A stretch of 64,000 nucleotides of DNA, taken from Lysobacter changpingensis (GTDB lineage: Bacteria > Pseudomonadota > Gammaproteobacteria > Xanthomonadales > Xanthomonadaceae). Made by a program: the position numbers and the translations under genes. The notes beneath the pieces are model-generated. The model ran no database searches and was not told the DNA's origin. It saw nothing but the letters and a program-made list of their open reading frames with translations. The DNA is taken from contig NZ_JADWPE010000006.1 in assembly GCF_017308985.1 (NCBI RefSeq), positions 310,001 through 374,000 of the forward strand, in the 5' to 3' direction. Positions 1 through 9,710 of this stretch are shown piece after piece; positions within the stretch are counted from its first letter, which is position 1; each line of letters begins with the position of its first letter.

Positions 1-2405
1 GTGCGGCCCTCCATGACTGCACCGTCGTCCAGCGTGATCCGGAATCGCCGATCGGGGATGGGCTGCGTTCCATCCGGCGTGACCAGGCCGAATCGGCCGG
101 CGGTGTCCACATGGCCGAACGAGGCGAGCGCCTCTTCCAGCGATGCCGGGCCGGTACGATCGACGTCGGCCTTGACGGTGAACTTGCCCGGGCATCCCAA
201 CTCGATGTTGCCGCCCGACATGGTCAGGTAGGCGCCACCGCACATGAACGTCAGACGCTCGGCGCCGTGGACGACCACGTGCTTCGCGCCCAGCTGCATG
301 TTCTCGGCCGCCTGCGCGCGCAGGTGGCCGTGTTGCGCCTGAAAGTCGATGTCGTCGCGGTGGGCGATCTGGGCGATGCCGCCGTCGTAGGCGAACTGGC
401 TGATGCCGTGACCTGCCGTGATGCGAATGCGCTGACTGGCCGTCGCACTCATGTCGTGCTGAGCGGAGACCTCGATGTTCTCACCGGCGGCAAGCAGCAT
501 GGTTTGCGGAGTGCCCGCGACGATGCCGTCGGGAGCGCCGAGCGCGATGATCGCCTTGGCGCCGGCTTCCCCGGGCCGATCGTTGGCACCTGCACCGAGC
601 TGTCGTATCGCATCCAGTGCCGTTGATCGGGCCGAGTGATCGGCGGCGGGTGCCTGATGTTGTGCGGCCGTATCCAACAGGGCGGCAACGTTTTCGTTGA
701 ACTTGTGCAGGAGGTCCAGCAGCTCGGATACGTCGAGCTGACGGCCTCGGGCGAGTTCACGCGCATAGGCGCTGAACAGCAGCGAGCTGGCGCGCAGCGC
801 TCCGGCCTGATCGCTGCGCAGCTCGAAGCCTTCGCCGCGTGGCTCACCACGCCCGTCGGGTGTTCGCGCGTGGGTGAGATTGCCGATGTTCAACTGCGTC
901 GCGCCGTGGCTGCTGTGCAGTTGTGCCTTCAATTCGCCGCTCGTGTCGTCGATCAGCAGCTCGTTATGACCGCTGCCCTTGTGTTCGCGACTGCGAATCG
1001 TACTGACCGTCTTGAGGCCAGGCAGGGCAAGGGGTGGCCGATTGGCGGCATGAAACGTGCGTCCGGTTACGATCGGCTGATCAGGATCGCCGTTCACAAA
1101 GTCGACGATGACTTCCTGGCCCACCCGGGGCAGGAACAACGTACCAAAGCCGGCCCCCGCCCAGTTCTCCGAGACGCGGATCCAGCACGAGCTGTTCTCC
1201 ATGGGCGCTTGCCGATCCCACGGGAACCAGACTTTCACGCGGCCGTGCTCGTCCGGGTAGATCTCCTCCCCTTTTTCGCCGACAACGTGGGCGATCTGTA
1301 CCCCGTCCATCACCGGGCGCGGCAATGCAGGAGGGCGCCATTCCATGTGGCCGGGGACGGCCTCGGCGGTGTACTCGTAATACGTTCCCTGGTTCGCTTG
1401 CGCGCCGTCCTCTTCCTGCGAGACGTCCTGCCGGCCGGAGTGGCGCATGGCGATGACGCGCCAGTCGCGATTGAGCGCGTCGCCCGGGTGTCCTTCCAGC
1501 AGGAACGCGAGCCCGGGCCAGAGACGCGCATCGTCGCCCGCGAGCGTGGCGATGGTTGCACCGGTGCGAAGCTGTTGCAGCTTCGTCGCGGTAAAGGGTT
1601 TTCCCGATTGATCGCGCTTGTATCTTCCGGGGAAATCGTAGTGTTCGTACCGGCCGATCGCATCGCGCGCGATGCTGGCGTGTTCCAGCGAGTAGTCCGG
1701 ATTCCTGAATGTATTGTCGCGTTGGGTGACCTGCGTCGGCGCAAGTTCCCGACGAAGCGCGAACTGCCACAGCCTTGGTTCGGGCGCATCGCCACCGGCC
1801 TGGGGTTGGTACACCACCTTGCCGATATCGTCCGGATCGGGGAGTCGCGGAGCCGCCAACAGTGAATCGGTCAGCACCAGCTGCGACTGCGCGCAAGCGT
1901 CGAAGAAGAAGACGAAGCCCTCCTCGGCTGCGAGTCGGGCAAAGAACGCGAAGTCCGTCTCGCGGTGTTGAATGCAGTACTCGCGCACTTCGTGCGATCG
2001 CGACGCCACGAAGCGACCCTGTTGGCCGCGGTCCTTCAACCGGATCTTGAGAATGTCCGGAACGGAAAGTTGCTGATGAATGCGGCTGCCATGCCATAGG
2101 CGCAGCCTCGCCAGAGACGGTTCGACGACTACGCGGTAGCGCGTGCGTCTGAATCCGGCCACGCACTGCTCGAACAACGACACGCTTCCGTGAAGCGCCC
2201 GCACGGCCATGTCGTCCCGCTCGATCGTAAAGGTCGCGTCGACATCAAGCAGCGAATCCAGATCAATGTCGGAATCCGCGCTGGACAGCTCCAGTTCCAG
2301 ACGGAATGGTTCGGAAAGCCCTTCTCTCAGTTCGAACCGGACGACGTCAAATACGGGCCCGCCAGGAACTTCGAATCGGAATCGGATTTCGGATTGAGCA
2401 GCCAT
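1..2405 (-). CDS. vgrG: Type VI secretion system tip protein VgrG (C-terminus beyond window)
   Basis: This reading frame is open from an ATG at 2405 through the left edge (801 codons visible), so the protein is incomplete here. Residues 1 to about 400 have the VgrG/gp27-like fold signature (N-terminus MAAQSEIRFRFEV; an HRETDFAFFARLAAEEGF segment). Next comes a gp5-like OB region (SCWIRVSENWAGAGFG, then PRVGQEVIVDFVNGDPDQP). After that is a DUF2345-type beta-rich stretch with repeated short strands ending near CGGAYLTMSGGNIELGCPG. VgrG trimers form the spike of the T6SS and carry effectors into target cells. AAGGA lies about 11 nt before the start. It lies 97 bp downstream of, and on the same strand as, the ECF/kinase pair, suggesting common control. 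A C-terminal effector extension cannot be judged because the end is missing. Confidence 0.93.
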   Translation of the reverse strand, partial: MAAQSEIRFRFEVPGGPVFDVVRFELREGLSEPFRLELELSSADSDIDLDSLLDVDATFTIERDDMAVRALHGSVSLFEQCVAGFRRTRYRVVVEPSLARLRLWHGSRIHQQLSVPDILKIRLKDRGQQGRFVASRSHEVREYCIQHRETDFAFFARLAAEEGFVFFFDACAQSQLVLTDSLLAAPRLPDPDDIGKVVYQPQAGGDAPEPRLWQFALRRELAPTQVTQRDNTFRNPDYSLEHASIARDAIGRYEHYDFPGRYKRDQSGKPFTATKLQQLRTGATIATLAGDDARLWPGLAFLLEGHPGDALNRDWRVIAMRHSGRQDVSQEEDGAQANQGTYYEYTAEAVPGHMEWRPPALPRPVMDGVQIAHVVGEKGEEIYPDEHGRVKVWFPWDRQAPMENSSCWIRVSENWAGAGFGTLFLPRVGQEVIVDFVNGDPDQPIVTGRTFHAANRPPLALPGLKTVSTIRSREHKGSGHNELLIDDTSGELKAQLHSSHGATQLNIGNLTHARTPDGRGEPRGEGFELRSDQAGALRASSLLFSAYARELARGRQLDVSELLDLLHKFNENVAALLDTAAQHQAPAADHSARSTALDAIRQLGAGANDRPGEAGAKAIIALGAPDGIVAGTPQTMLLAAGENIEVSAQHDMSATASQRIRITAGHGISQFAYDGGIAQIAHRDDIDFQAQHGHLRAQAAENMQLGAKHVVVHGAERLTFMCGGAYLTMSGGNIELGCPGKFTVKADVDRTGPASLEEALASFGHVDTAGRFGLVTPDGTQPIPDRRFRITLDDGAVMEGR

Positions 2406-2502
2406 GCACACCCCGTTCCTTGCGATGAAGTCCGCAAGGTCGGCTGCCTTGATTCAATAGTCGAGGCGACATTTTCCCGCGACTCGCGCCGCTCGGACGA
2501 GA

Positions 2503-5331
2503 TCACCCACACCCGCGCACGATCGCCGCCACTTCCCGCGGAATCGCCCCGCCGTCCGGCTGTGCGTCCCGCAGCTGTTCCTGCAAGGTGTCCAGCCGCG
2601 CCATTGCCGGATCGCGATCGGGTCCGTGGCAGCGCAGCTGCGCGGCATAGGCCTGCGCGCGCCACGCGGTGCGGCGCAGGTCGAGGTCGCTGTGCGACAG
2701 GCCGGCGAGTGCGTCGAGCCGCGTCAGCGCGCCATCGTCGCCGTCCAGCGCCTGCGCGCGGGCGAGGGCGAGTTCCGCCTCGCGCGTGTTCGGATGCGTG
2801 CTGCCATAACCGCTGCGGGTGAGCGTGACCGCCTGCGCGAGGTGCGCCATGCCCTGGTCGTGTTGGCCGAGCGACAGTTCGATCTGCCCCAGCAGCCGGT
2901 CGCTGTCGCCGACCAGCGCATGGCGCGGTCCGAACTGCGCGATGCGGAGTTCGCGCGCCTCGCCGATCGAGGTGAGCGCGGCGCGATCGCGCCCGCTCGC
3001 ATGCAGCAGGCGTGCCTGGTCGAACAACGCGTCGGCCAGCCGCATCTCATCGCCTTCGCGGCGCGCGAGCGTCACCGCGCGCTGCATCGACGCCAGCGCC
3101 ATGGCGACGTTGCCGCGTTCCCACGCGACCCGACCGAGTTGCCGCTCCAGTCGTCCCAGTTCGCTGGCGCCGCGTCGCGCCTCGCCCGGATCGCCTTCGA
3201 CTCCCACGCGCCGCTTCTGCATGGCGATCGCCTCGCGCAGTTCGCGCTCGGCCTGCGCGTAGCGGCCCTGTTCGATGTGCAGGCCGGCGAGCTGGCGGCG
3301 CAGCGAAAGGGTGGCCGGATGCTGCGCGCCGTACACCTCCAGTGCCAGCGCGAAGGCGTCCGCGGCGGAGCGTTCGGCGGTGTCGGTCTGGCCCAGGCCC
3401 TGGCGCAGCGACGCCATGCGCGATCCGATCTCCACCATCAGCGCATGCCGCGCGCCGACCTTCTGCTGAAGCTGATCGCGCGCCTGCTCGTAGCCCTGCA
3501 ACGCCGCGCCCGACTGACCGGCGTCGGCCTGCAGGTTCGCAAGATCGATGAGGTTCTCGACGGTGCCCACGTCGTCGCGATCATCGCGCCGCAACGCAAG
3601 CGAGCGTTCGAACAGCTGGCGCGCGCCCTGGCGCTCGCCGTTGTCGCGGCGGCAGCGGCCGAGCTGCGAGTAGAACTCGCTCACCTGCGGCGGCAGTTGC
3701 GCCTGTTCGCGACGCGCCGTCGCCAGCGCGGGCTGCATCAGGCCGATGCACTGCCGCGCCTCGCCGAGCAGGCGCAGCGCCTGTCCGCGTTGCGTCAGCG
3801 ATTCCAGTTGCAGGCTCACCGGCACGTCCGCGGCGGTGTCCAGGATCACCGCCTGGCGGTTCAGCAGCGCCAGCGCTTCGCGGTAATCGCCCAGGCCGAT
3901 GCGCAGCCGCGCGATCACGCCCAGCAGTTCCGCGCGTGCGCGCGGCTGTAGCGCGAGTTCGCGATTGCCGCGTTCGAGCGAGCCGTCGAGCAGCCCGCGC
4001 AGGTCGAGCGCCTGGCCTTCGGGCGTGCCGCGCGCGCTTTCGAACACGCCGACCATGAAGTCCTGCATCGCCTGCGCGCGACCCGCTTCGGCCACCGCCT
4101 GGCGCGCCTGCCAGGCGACGATCGCCAGCGCCGCGCTCAGCACGATCGCCACCAGCGCGCCGGTCGCCAATGACCAGCGATGCCGGCGGAGGTATTTGCC
4201 GAAACGGTAGCCCACGTTCTGCGGACGCGCCTGCACGGGGCGCCCGGCTTCGTAGCGGCTGAGATCGAGCGCGAGCGCCTCCACCGACGGATAGCGTTGT
4301 TCCGGGCGCTTGGACAACGTCTTCAGCACGATGTTGTCGAGGTCGCCGGCGAGCATGCGCGCCTGACGCCGCAGCGCGTGCACGTCGGCGCCGGCGTCCT
4401 CCGCGCTACGCAGCACGGTCTGCGAAGGCCGCTGCGGATCGGCGGCGAGGATCGCCTCCTCCCACTCCGCGTCGGTCTGTCGTTTGAGGCGATACGGCTT
4501 GGTGTCGGTGAGCAGTTCGAACAGCACCACGCCCAGCGCGTACACGTCGGTCATCGTCGTGACCGGCTCGCCGCGCACCTGTTCGGGCGCGGCGTAGTGC
4601 AGGGTGAACGCGCGCACGCCGGTGCGCGTCTGCTCGATCATCGGCGCATCGGAATCGAGCAGCTTGGCGATGCCGAAATCCAGCAGCCGCACGTCGCCGC
4701 TGGGCGTCACCAGGATGTTCGACGGCTTGAGATCGCGATGCACGATGAGGTTCGCGTGCGCGTGGCTCACCGCGTCGCAGATCTGGTGGAACATGCGCAA
4801 CCGGTGCTCGAGCGGCAGCAGGTGGTTGCGGCAGTAATCGGTGATCGGTTCGCCTTCGACGTACTCCAGCGCGAGATAGGGCAGTCCGTCGCTGCTGATG
4901 CCCGCATCGAGCAGGCGCGCGATGTGCGGATGCGCGAGGCGCGCGAGGATCTGCCGTTCGCGCGAGAAGCGCAGGCGCAGGTTGCTGTCGGCCAGGCCCG
5001 GGCGCAGCAGTTTCAGCGCGACGCGGCGCTGGTAAAGACCATCGGCGCGCGCGGCCAGCCACACCTGGCCCATGCCGCCTTCGCCGAGCAGGCGCTCCAG
5101 GCGATACGGTCCGACCTCGCCGCCGGCGCGCAGCGCCGACAGCGGCGGGATCAGCGGTTCGGAAAGGAAATCCTCGTGGCTTTCGTCGAGCGTGATGAGC
5201 GTCTGCAGCTCATCGGCGAGCGCCGGATCCTCATCGCGCAATTGCGCCAGGCGCAGCTCGCGCGCCGGCGGCTCCAGTTCGAAGAGCGCGTCGAGCAGCG
5301 GGGAGATGCGTTGCCAGCGCTCGGGATCCAT
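2503..5331 (-). CDS. Membrane Ser/Thr protein kinase with C-terminal TPR-like repeats (PknS-like)
   Basis: 942 residues. A Hanks-type kinase domain (about 75-360) shows the glycine loop GEGGMG (83-88), the catalytic lysine in VALK (107), the catalytic loop HRDLKPSN (198-205) and DFG (218-220). A single membrane segment follows at about 386-408, then about 500 residues of alpha-helical TPR-like repeats that probably face the periplasm and sense a signal. The gene lies directly downstream (116 bp) of an ECF sigma factor gene and upstream of vgrG, all on the minus strand. In Xanthomonas citri an ECF factor/kinase pair of this architecture (EcfK/PknS) controls the T6SS (from memory of the literature). 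Phosphorylation of the neighbouring sigma factor is therefore the inferred role. Family assignment is firm; the exact partner is inferred. Confidence 0.93.
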   Translation of the reverse strand: MDPERWQRISPLLDALFELEPPARELRLAQLRDEDPALADELQTLITLDESHEDFLSEPLIPPLSALRAGGEVGPYRLERLLGEGGMGQVWLAARADGLYQRRVALKLLRPGLADSNLRLRFSRERQILARLAHPHIARLLDAGISSDGLPYLALEYVEGEPITDYCRNHLLPLEHRLRMFHQICDAVSHAHANLIVHRDLKPSNILVTPSGDVRLLDFGIAKLLDSDAPMIEQTRTGVRAFTLHYAAPEQVRGEPVTTMTDVYALGVVLFELLTDTKPYRLKRQTDAEWEEAILAADPQRPSQTVLRSAEDAGADVHALRRQARMLAGDLDNIVLKTLSKRPEQRYPSVEALALDLSRYEAGRPVQARPQNVGYRFGKYLRRHRWSLATGALVAIVLSAALAIVAWQARQAVAEAGRAQAMQDFMVGVFESARGTPEGQALDLRGLLDGSLERGNRELALQPRARAELLGVIARLRIGLGDYREALALLNRQAVILDTAADVPVSLQLESLTQRGQALRLLGEARQCIGLMQPALATARREQAQLPPQVSEFYSQLGRCRRDNGERQGARQLFERSLALRRDDRDDVGTVENLIDLANLQADAGQSGAALQGYEQARDQLQQKVGARHALMVEIGSRMASLRQGLGQTDTAERSAADAFALALEVYGAQHPATLSLRRQLAGLHIEQGRYAQAERELREAIAMQKRRVGVEGDPGEARRGASELGRLERQLGRVAWERGNVAMALASMQRAVTLARREGDEMRLADALFDQARLLHASGRDRAALTSIGEARELRIAQFGPRHALVGDSDRLLGQIELSLGQHDQGMAHLAQAVTLTRSGYGSTHPNTREAELALARAQALDGDDGALTRLDALAGLSHSDLDLRRTAWRAQAYAAQLRCHGPDRDPAMARLDTLQEQLRDAQPDGGAIPREVAAIVRGCG

Positions 5332-5447
5332 GGGGGCTCAGGAACTAGAAACGAGGAGCGGGAGACGATCGGGGAATCACGAACCGGGGCACTGCCGGCG
5401 CAGGCGCACTTACTCGTTTCACGTTCCTCCGCACTCGTTCCCCGCCG

Positions 5448-6008
5448 TTACTCCTTCAGGGATGCCAGCAGAAACAACCGCGCCTTCTGCCAGTCGCGGC
5501 GGATGCTGCGCTCGGAACGTTCCAGCAGCGCGGCGATTTCCAGTTCCGACAGTCCGGCGAAATAACGAAGTTCCACCACCTGCGCCAGTCGCGGATCGAC
5601 GGCAGCGAGCTTGGTCAGCGCGGTGTCGAGGCCGAGCGTGTCCTCGTCCAGGCGCAGGCCGCCCTCGACGTCGTCGGGAAGCTCCGTCACCCGATGCAGG
5701 TCGCCGCCGCGCTTCTGCGCCAGGCGTTGCCGCGCGTAATCGACCACCACGCTGCGCATGGCGGAGGCGGCATAGGCGAAGAAATGCGCGCGATCGTCGA
5801 ACTGCGCCTCGCGGCGGCCGATCAGCTTGAGGTAGGCCTCGTGCACCAGCGCGGTCGCGTCGAGCGTCTGGCCATGCTGGCCGGCAAGCTGCCGGCGCGC
5901 CATCGTGTGCAGTTCCTGGTAGAGCGTCGCCAGGACGCGATCCAGGGCGCCACGGTCCCCTTCCCGTGCGGCATCCAGCAGCAGCGTGATATCGGCGGTA
6001 TCGGCCAT
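5448..6008 (-). CDS. ECF RNA polymerase sigma factor, kinase-linked type (EcfK-like)
   Basis: 186 residues with sigma region 2 (about 25-95) and region 4 (about 130-183, with an ELEIAALLERSERSIRRDW helix-turn-helix). It matches the ECF group usually encoded beside PknB-type kinases rather than an anti-sigma factor, and no anti-sigma gene is nearby. Region 2.2, which normally has an acidic DAED-type motif for core polymerase binding, reads DATA (50-53) here, with a threonine at 52. In kinase-controlled ECFs a phosphorylated threonine in this segment is reported to replace the missing negative charge. The sigma factor would then be inactive until the kinase encoded next to it acts. ATG start at 6008. 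Confidence 0.92.
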   Translation of the reverse strand: MADTADITLLLDAAREGDRGALDRVLATLYQELHTMARRQLAGQHGQTLDATALVHEAYLKLIGRREAQFDDRAHFFAYAASAMRSVVVDYARQRLAQKRGGDLHRVTELPDDVEGGLRLDEDTLGLDTALTKLAAVDPRLAQVVELRYFAGLSELEIAALLERSERSIRRDWQKARLFLLASLKE

Positions 6009-6106
6009 GGGCAGCCCCGTGCGCAGTGCTCCGGACTATACGCTTTTCCGTGACTGTCACCACGAAATAGTCGCGTCAGGATTTCACTCGAAATACCCTC
6101 AGTTTT

Positions 6107-6128
6107 TTCCGACAGGCTCCTGTCGGAA
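6107..6128. other. Perfect short palindrome between mutM and the ECF gene
   Basis: TTCCGACAGG and its reverse complement CCTGTCGGAA flank a 2-base centre. It sits 30 bp past the mutM stop, upstream of the ECF gene, next to a run of six T on the plus strand. For minus-strand transcription the homopolymer would be A, so it is not a standard intrinsic terminator. A protein-binding site or an RNA hairpin are both possible. Confidence 0.45.
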
Positions 6129-6158
6129 TGCCCGTCCGGAACCGCTGTCGAGTCCGAC

Positions 6159-6986
6159 CTACTTCTGGCAATGGCCGCACCAGACCGTGGTGCGCTGGCC
6201 GATCGACGCCTGTTTCAGCAGCCGTCCGCAACGCGGGCAGGGTTCGCCGCCGCGGCCGTAGGCGGAGAGTTCCTGCTCGAAGTAGCCCGGCGCGCCGTCC
6301 GGGGCCAGGAAGTCCCGCAGCGTGGTTCCGCCGCGTTCGATGGCGTGGCCCAGGACGCGGCGGATCTCGTCGGCGAGTCGCTGGTAGCGCTCGCGCGAGA
6401 CCTTGCCGGCAGCGCGCAGCGGCGAGATTCCCGCGGCGAACAGCGCCTCGGCCGCGTAGATGTTGCCGACGCCGACAACCACCCGCTGGTCCATCAGGAA
6501 AGTCTTCACGGGTGCGTTGCGGCCTCGGCTCAGGGCGAACAGGTAATCGCCGTCGAACTCGTCCGAAAGCGGTTCCGGGCCCAGCCCGGCGAGCAGTTCG
6601 TGGGTTTCGCCCGGCGGCTGCCACAGCAGGCAGCCGAAGCGGCGCGGGTCGTTGAATCGCAGCACGCGCGCGCCTTGTCGACCGGTGGCATCGAGCTCGA
6701 TGTCGACATGGTCGTGCGCGCGCACCGGCGTGTCGGCGGGCAGCACGCGCAGGCTGCCGGACATGCCCAGGTGCAGCAGCGCGCTGCCGGCCGCGGTGTC
6801 CAGCAGCAGGTATTTGGCGCGACGGCGCACCGCCTGCACGCGCTGGCCGGGGAGCAGGCTCACGACCTCGTAGGGAATCGGCCAGCGCAGGTCCGGCCGG
6901 CGCAGGACGACGCCGGTCACGCGACGGCCTTCGACGTGCGGCGCGAGGCCGCGACGGGTGGTTTCGACTTCGGGAAGTTCGGGCAT
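6159..6986 (-). CDS. mutM: Formamidopyrimidine-DNA glycosylase (Fpg/MutM)
   Basis: 275 residues; bifunctional base excision enzyme that removes oxidised purines such as 8-oxoguanine and cleaves the abasic site. The start at 6986 was chosen because the mature family N-terminus is M-P-E-L-P-E-V-E-T: Pro2 is the Schiff-base nucleophile and Glu3 the general acid. The upstream in-frame extension has no family similarity. [10 protein letters not shown] and NIYAAEALF are typical family segments. The C-terminus carries the zinc finger CPRC...CGHC. Length is normal. It diverges from the CHAD gene (start at 7042) with only 55 bp between the starts. Confidence 0.97.
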   Translation of the reverse strand: MPELPEVETTRRGLAPHVEGRRVTGVVLRRPDLRWPIPYEVVSLLPGQRVQAVRRRAKYLLLDTAAGSALLHLGMSGSLRVLPADTPVRAHDHVDIELDATGRQGARVLRFNDPRRFGCLLWQPPGETHELLAGLGPEPLSDEFDGDYLFALSRGRNAPVKTFLMDQRVVVGVGNIYAAEALFAAGISPLRAAGKVSRERYQRLADEIRRVLGHAIERGGTTLRDFLAPDGAPGYFEQELSAYGRGGEPCPRCGRLLKQASIGQRTTVWCGHCQK

Positions 6987-7041
6987 CGGGGCGAGGGTAC
7001 TATCGGTTGCGTGCTGTCCGCCTGCGACCGGAGTCCGATGG

Positions 7042-7908
7042 ATGGGTGCGGCAAGTGCGCTCGACAAGGCGTCCGCGACGCCTCCGGCGGTGCCGGGGCC
7101 GGCGCTGTGCGCTCTCGCGTGCGCCGAACTGGAAAGCGCACGCGAATCGCTGGCCGATCCCGACCTTCACGAAGGCGTCCACCAGGCGCGCAAGGCGATC
7201 CGCCGCGCGCGGGCCATCCTCGCGCTGGGCGACGGCCTGCTCGGGCCCGGCGGGGGGCTGATCGATCGCGAACTGCGCACGCTCAATCGCAGCCTGTCGT
7301 TCCTGCGCGACGCGCACGCGCTGGTCGAGGTGCTCGACCGGCTGCTCGCCCGCGAACGCAAGGACGACACGCGCAAGGTGCTGCAGCGCGCCCGCGAGGC
7401 CGCCATCGCCGCGCGTGCGCGCATCGGCGGAGCGGCCACGCGTTCGGACCCGGGCCTGCACGCGCGGCGCGCGATGCTCGACGTCCTCGGCGCCGCGCTG
7501 CCCGCGCTGGACTGGACGCGATCCACGCCCGCCGGCCTGCGCATGGCGATCGCCGACGGCGACCTGCGTTCGCACGAAGCGCGCCTGCGCGCCTGCGAAA
7601 GCGGGGAGGACGAGGACTGGCACCGCTGGCGTCGCCGGGCCCGCCGTGCCGCGCACCAGCGCCGCGCGCTGGAGGCCGTCGGCATGCCGGTTCCGCCTGA
7701 TTCGGACCGTTTCGACCGGCAGACCACCCATCGCCTCGGGCAGGCGCAGGACCTCGCCCTGCTGCTGGACCATTGCCGCCGCGATTCCCCGTTCAGCAAG
7801 GACGATCGCCACTCGCTGCGCGAGCGCGCGCAACCGGCGTTGCAGCGCGCGCGCCGGCGCATCGCGCGTCACGTGGCTGAACGCCGCGACGCTTGCACGA
7901 CGGACTGA
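7042..7908 (+). CDS. CHAD domain-containing protein
   Basis: 288 residues, rich in Arg, His and Ala, with the CHAD hallmark of conserved histidines and basic residues in helical bundles. Early in the protein comes the [15 protein letters not shown] block, followed by [14 protein letters not shown]; further basic helices continue to the C-terminus. CHAD proteins bind polyphosphate, and some associate with CYTH triphosphatases; no CYTH domain is fused here. ATG at 7042 was preferred over an upstream in-frame GTG that lies inside mutM. No operon partner: the desaturase starts 136 bp further on. Confidence 0.85.
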   Translation: MGAASALDKASATPPAVPGPALCALACAELESARESLADPDLHEGVHQARKAIRRARAILALGDGLLGPGGGLIDRELRTLNRSLSFLRDAHALVEVLDRLLARERKDDTRKVLQRAREAAIAARARIGGAATRSDPGLHARRAMLDVLGAALPALDWTRSTPAGLRMAIADGDLRSHEARLRACESGEDEDWHRWRRRARRAAHQRRALEAVGMPVPPDSDRFDRQTTHRLGQAQDLALLLDHCRRDSPFSKDDRHSLRERAQPALQRARRRIARHVAERRDACTTD

Positions 7909-8044
7909 ACGACCCCATCACACAACCACGCCATACCGGCGCGAACGGTGGCGCACGGCTGGCATCATCCTTCCAGGCCGCGCGCAAGCCCGGTCGGAAT
8001 CCTTGCCGGAAAGCGCGCTGCGCCGGCGTTCGCGGAGTCGAAGA

Positions 8045-9232
8045 ATGTCCCTGTCCCTGCTCGATTTCATCGCCGCCGGCCTCCTGCAGGCCAGTTGGGG
8101 TGAACTGCTGATCTACCTGCTGGTGGTCACCCAGCTGACGATCTTTTCCGTCACGCTCTACCTGCACCGGTCGATGGCGCATCGCGCAGTGGATTTCCAT
8201 CCCGTGCTCGCGCATTTCTTCCGTTTCTGGAGCTGGCTCACCACCTCGATGATCACGCGCGAGTGGGCGGCGATCCATCGCAAGCACCACGCCAAGTGCG
8301 AGACCGAGGAAGATCCGCACAGCCCGCAGTTCAAGGGCATCGACACGGTGATGTGGCGCGGCGTGGAGCTGTACCGCGAGGCGCGCGCGCAGCGCGAGGA
8401 CATCGAGAAGTACGGCAAGGGCTGCCCGGACGACTGGATCGAGCGCCACCTGTACACGCCGCACGCGACGATGGGCCCGGTGCTGATGCTGCTGGTCAAC
8501 TTCGTCCTGTTCGGCATGTGGGGCGTCGCGCTGTGGGCCGTGCAGATGCTGTGGATCCCGTTCTGGGCCGCGGGCGTGGTCAACGGCCTGGGCCACTGGT
8601 GGGGCTATCGCAACTTCGAGACCACCGACACCGCGACCAACCTCACGCCGTGGGGCTTCTGGATCGGCGGCGAGGAGCTGCACAACAACCACCACGCATT
8701 CCCGTCGTCGGCGAAGTTCGCGCTGCGCAAGTGGGAATTCGACATCGGCTGGAGCGCGATCAAGCTGCTGGAAAAGGTGCGCCTGGCGAAGGTGCTGCGC
8801 GTCGCGCCGACGCTGGACGTGCGCCCGAACATCGCCATTCCCGACGGCGAAACGCTCAAGGCGCTGCTGGCGATCCGCTTCCAGGCGATGACCGACTACT
8901 ACCGCAACGTCACCCTGCCCGCGCTGCGTGAAGCCAAGCTCAAGCTGCCGCGCCACATGCGCCAGGGCCTCGCCGACGACGGCCGCTGGCTCGACGAGGA
9001 CAAGCGCGCGAAGCTGCAGGCGTGGCTCGCCGAGCGCCCGAAGATGGCCACGCTGGCCGAATTCCGCCAGCGCCTGGCGCAGGTGCTCGACGACCGCTCG
9101 CACGACGCGCAGGCCACGCTCGCCAAGCTGCACGCGTGGTGCACCGAAGCCGAAGCCAGCGGCATCCAGGCGTTGCAGCAGTTCTCCGCGCGCCTGAAGG
9201 GCTACGCGATCGTGCCGGCACGCACGGCCTGA
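8045..9232 (+). CDS. Membrane fatty acid desaturase (delta-9 acyl desaturase type)
   Basis: 395 residues. Membrane helices occur near the N-terminus (about 18-40) and in the middle (about 140-180). The three histidine boxes of the di-iron membrane desaturases are visible: HRSMAH, HRKHH and HNNHH. The enzyme introduces a cis double bond into saturated acyl chains of lipids or acyl-CoA using O2 and an electron donor, adjusting membrane fluidity. The ATG at 8045 begins the MSLSLLDFIAAGLL sequence; the longer upstream frame has no membrane-protein character and overlaps the CHAD gene. A strong hairpin with a T run lies at 9274-9302, just past the stop. Confidence 0.93.
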   Translation: MSLSLLDFIAAGLLQASWGELLIYLLVVTQLTIFSVTLYLHRSMAHRAVDFHPVLAHFFRFWSWLTTSMITREWAAIHRKHHAKCETEEDPHSPQFKGIDTVMWRGVELYREARAQREDIEKYGKGCPDDWIERHLYTPHATMGPVLMLLVNFVLFGMWGVALWAVQMLWIPFWAAGVVNGLGHWWGYRNFETTDTATNLTPWGFWIGGEELHNNHHAFPSSAKFALRKWEFDIGWSAIKLLEKVRLAKVLRVAPTLDVRPNIAIPDGETLKALLAIRFQAMTDYYRNVTLPALREAKLKLPRHMRQGLADDGRWLDEDKRAKLQAWLAERPKMATLAEFRQRLAQVLDDRSHDAQATLAKLHAWCTEAEASGIQALQQFSARLKGYAIVPARTA

Positions 9233-9252
9233 GGTCGTTGCCGGTGATCGCG

Positions 9253-9705
9253 ATGGATCGCATCGCCACACGCAGGCCCGCGCGGAAACGCGCGGGCCTT
9301 TTGCTGTGCCTCGCGCTGGCGTGCGCGTTCGACGCGTCGGCACAATCGATCCCGTTGCGCCTGAATCGCGCGCCGGCGGCGCCAGCGCCTGCGGCTCCGT
9401 CTGAACCGGTCGCGCCGGTGAATGCCGGTCCGGTGGACGCCAGCACCGATTACCTCGCTCGCATGGACGCCGATGGGGACGGACGCGTGTCCCTTGCCGA
9501 ATACCAGGACTGGCTCAGCTACGCCTTCACGCGCATGGATGCGAACGGCGACGGCGTGCTGACACCCGACGAACTGCCCGGCGGACGCGGCCGGCCGGTG
9601 AGCCTCGCCGATCATCGCCGGACGGTGGCGGAGCGGTTCGGGCGGCAGGACGGCAATCGCGATGGCTTCCTCGATACCCGGGAGCTGCTGGCACCTCCGC
9701 AATGA
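9253..9705 (+). CDS. Exported EF-hand calcium-binding protein
   Basis: 150 residues. An arginine-rich start and a hydrophobic stretch (LLLCLALACAFDASA) form a Sec signal peptide that probably ends around residue 27. After a Pro/Ala linker come EF-hand loops of the DxDxDG type: DADGDGRVSLAEY, DANGDGVLTPDEL and the weaker DGNRDGFLDTREL. It is probably a periplasmic or secreted calcium sensor or buffer. The start is ATG 9253; a GTG three codons upstream is possible. Oddly, a terminator-like hairpin (9274-9302) falls inside the signal peptide coding sequence. Confidence 0.85.
   Translation: MDRIATRRPARKRAGLLLCLALACAFDASAQSIPLRLNRAPAAPAPAAPSEPVAPVNAGPVDASTDYLARMDADGDGRVSLAEYQDWLSYAFTRMDANGDGVLTPDELPGGRGRPVSLADHRRTVAERFGRQDGNRDGFLDTRELLAPPQ
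9274..9302 (+). terminator. Strong hairpin with T run, downstream of desaturase, inside the EF-hand gene
   Basis: AGGCCCGCGC (9274-9283) pairs perfectly with GCGCGGGCCT (9290-9299) around a GGAAAC loop, followed by TTTT. This is a textbook intrinsic terminator, 42 bp after the desaturase stop. It overlaps codons 8-17 of the EF-hand protein. Confidence 0.7.
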
Positions 9706-9710
9706 AGCTT

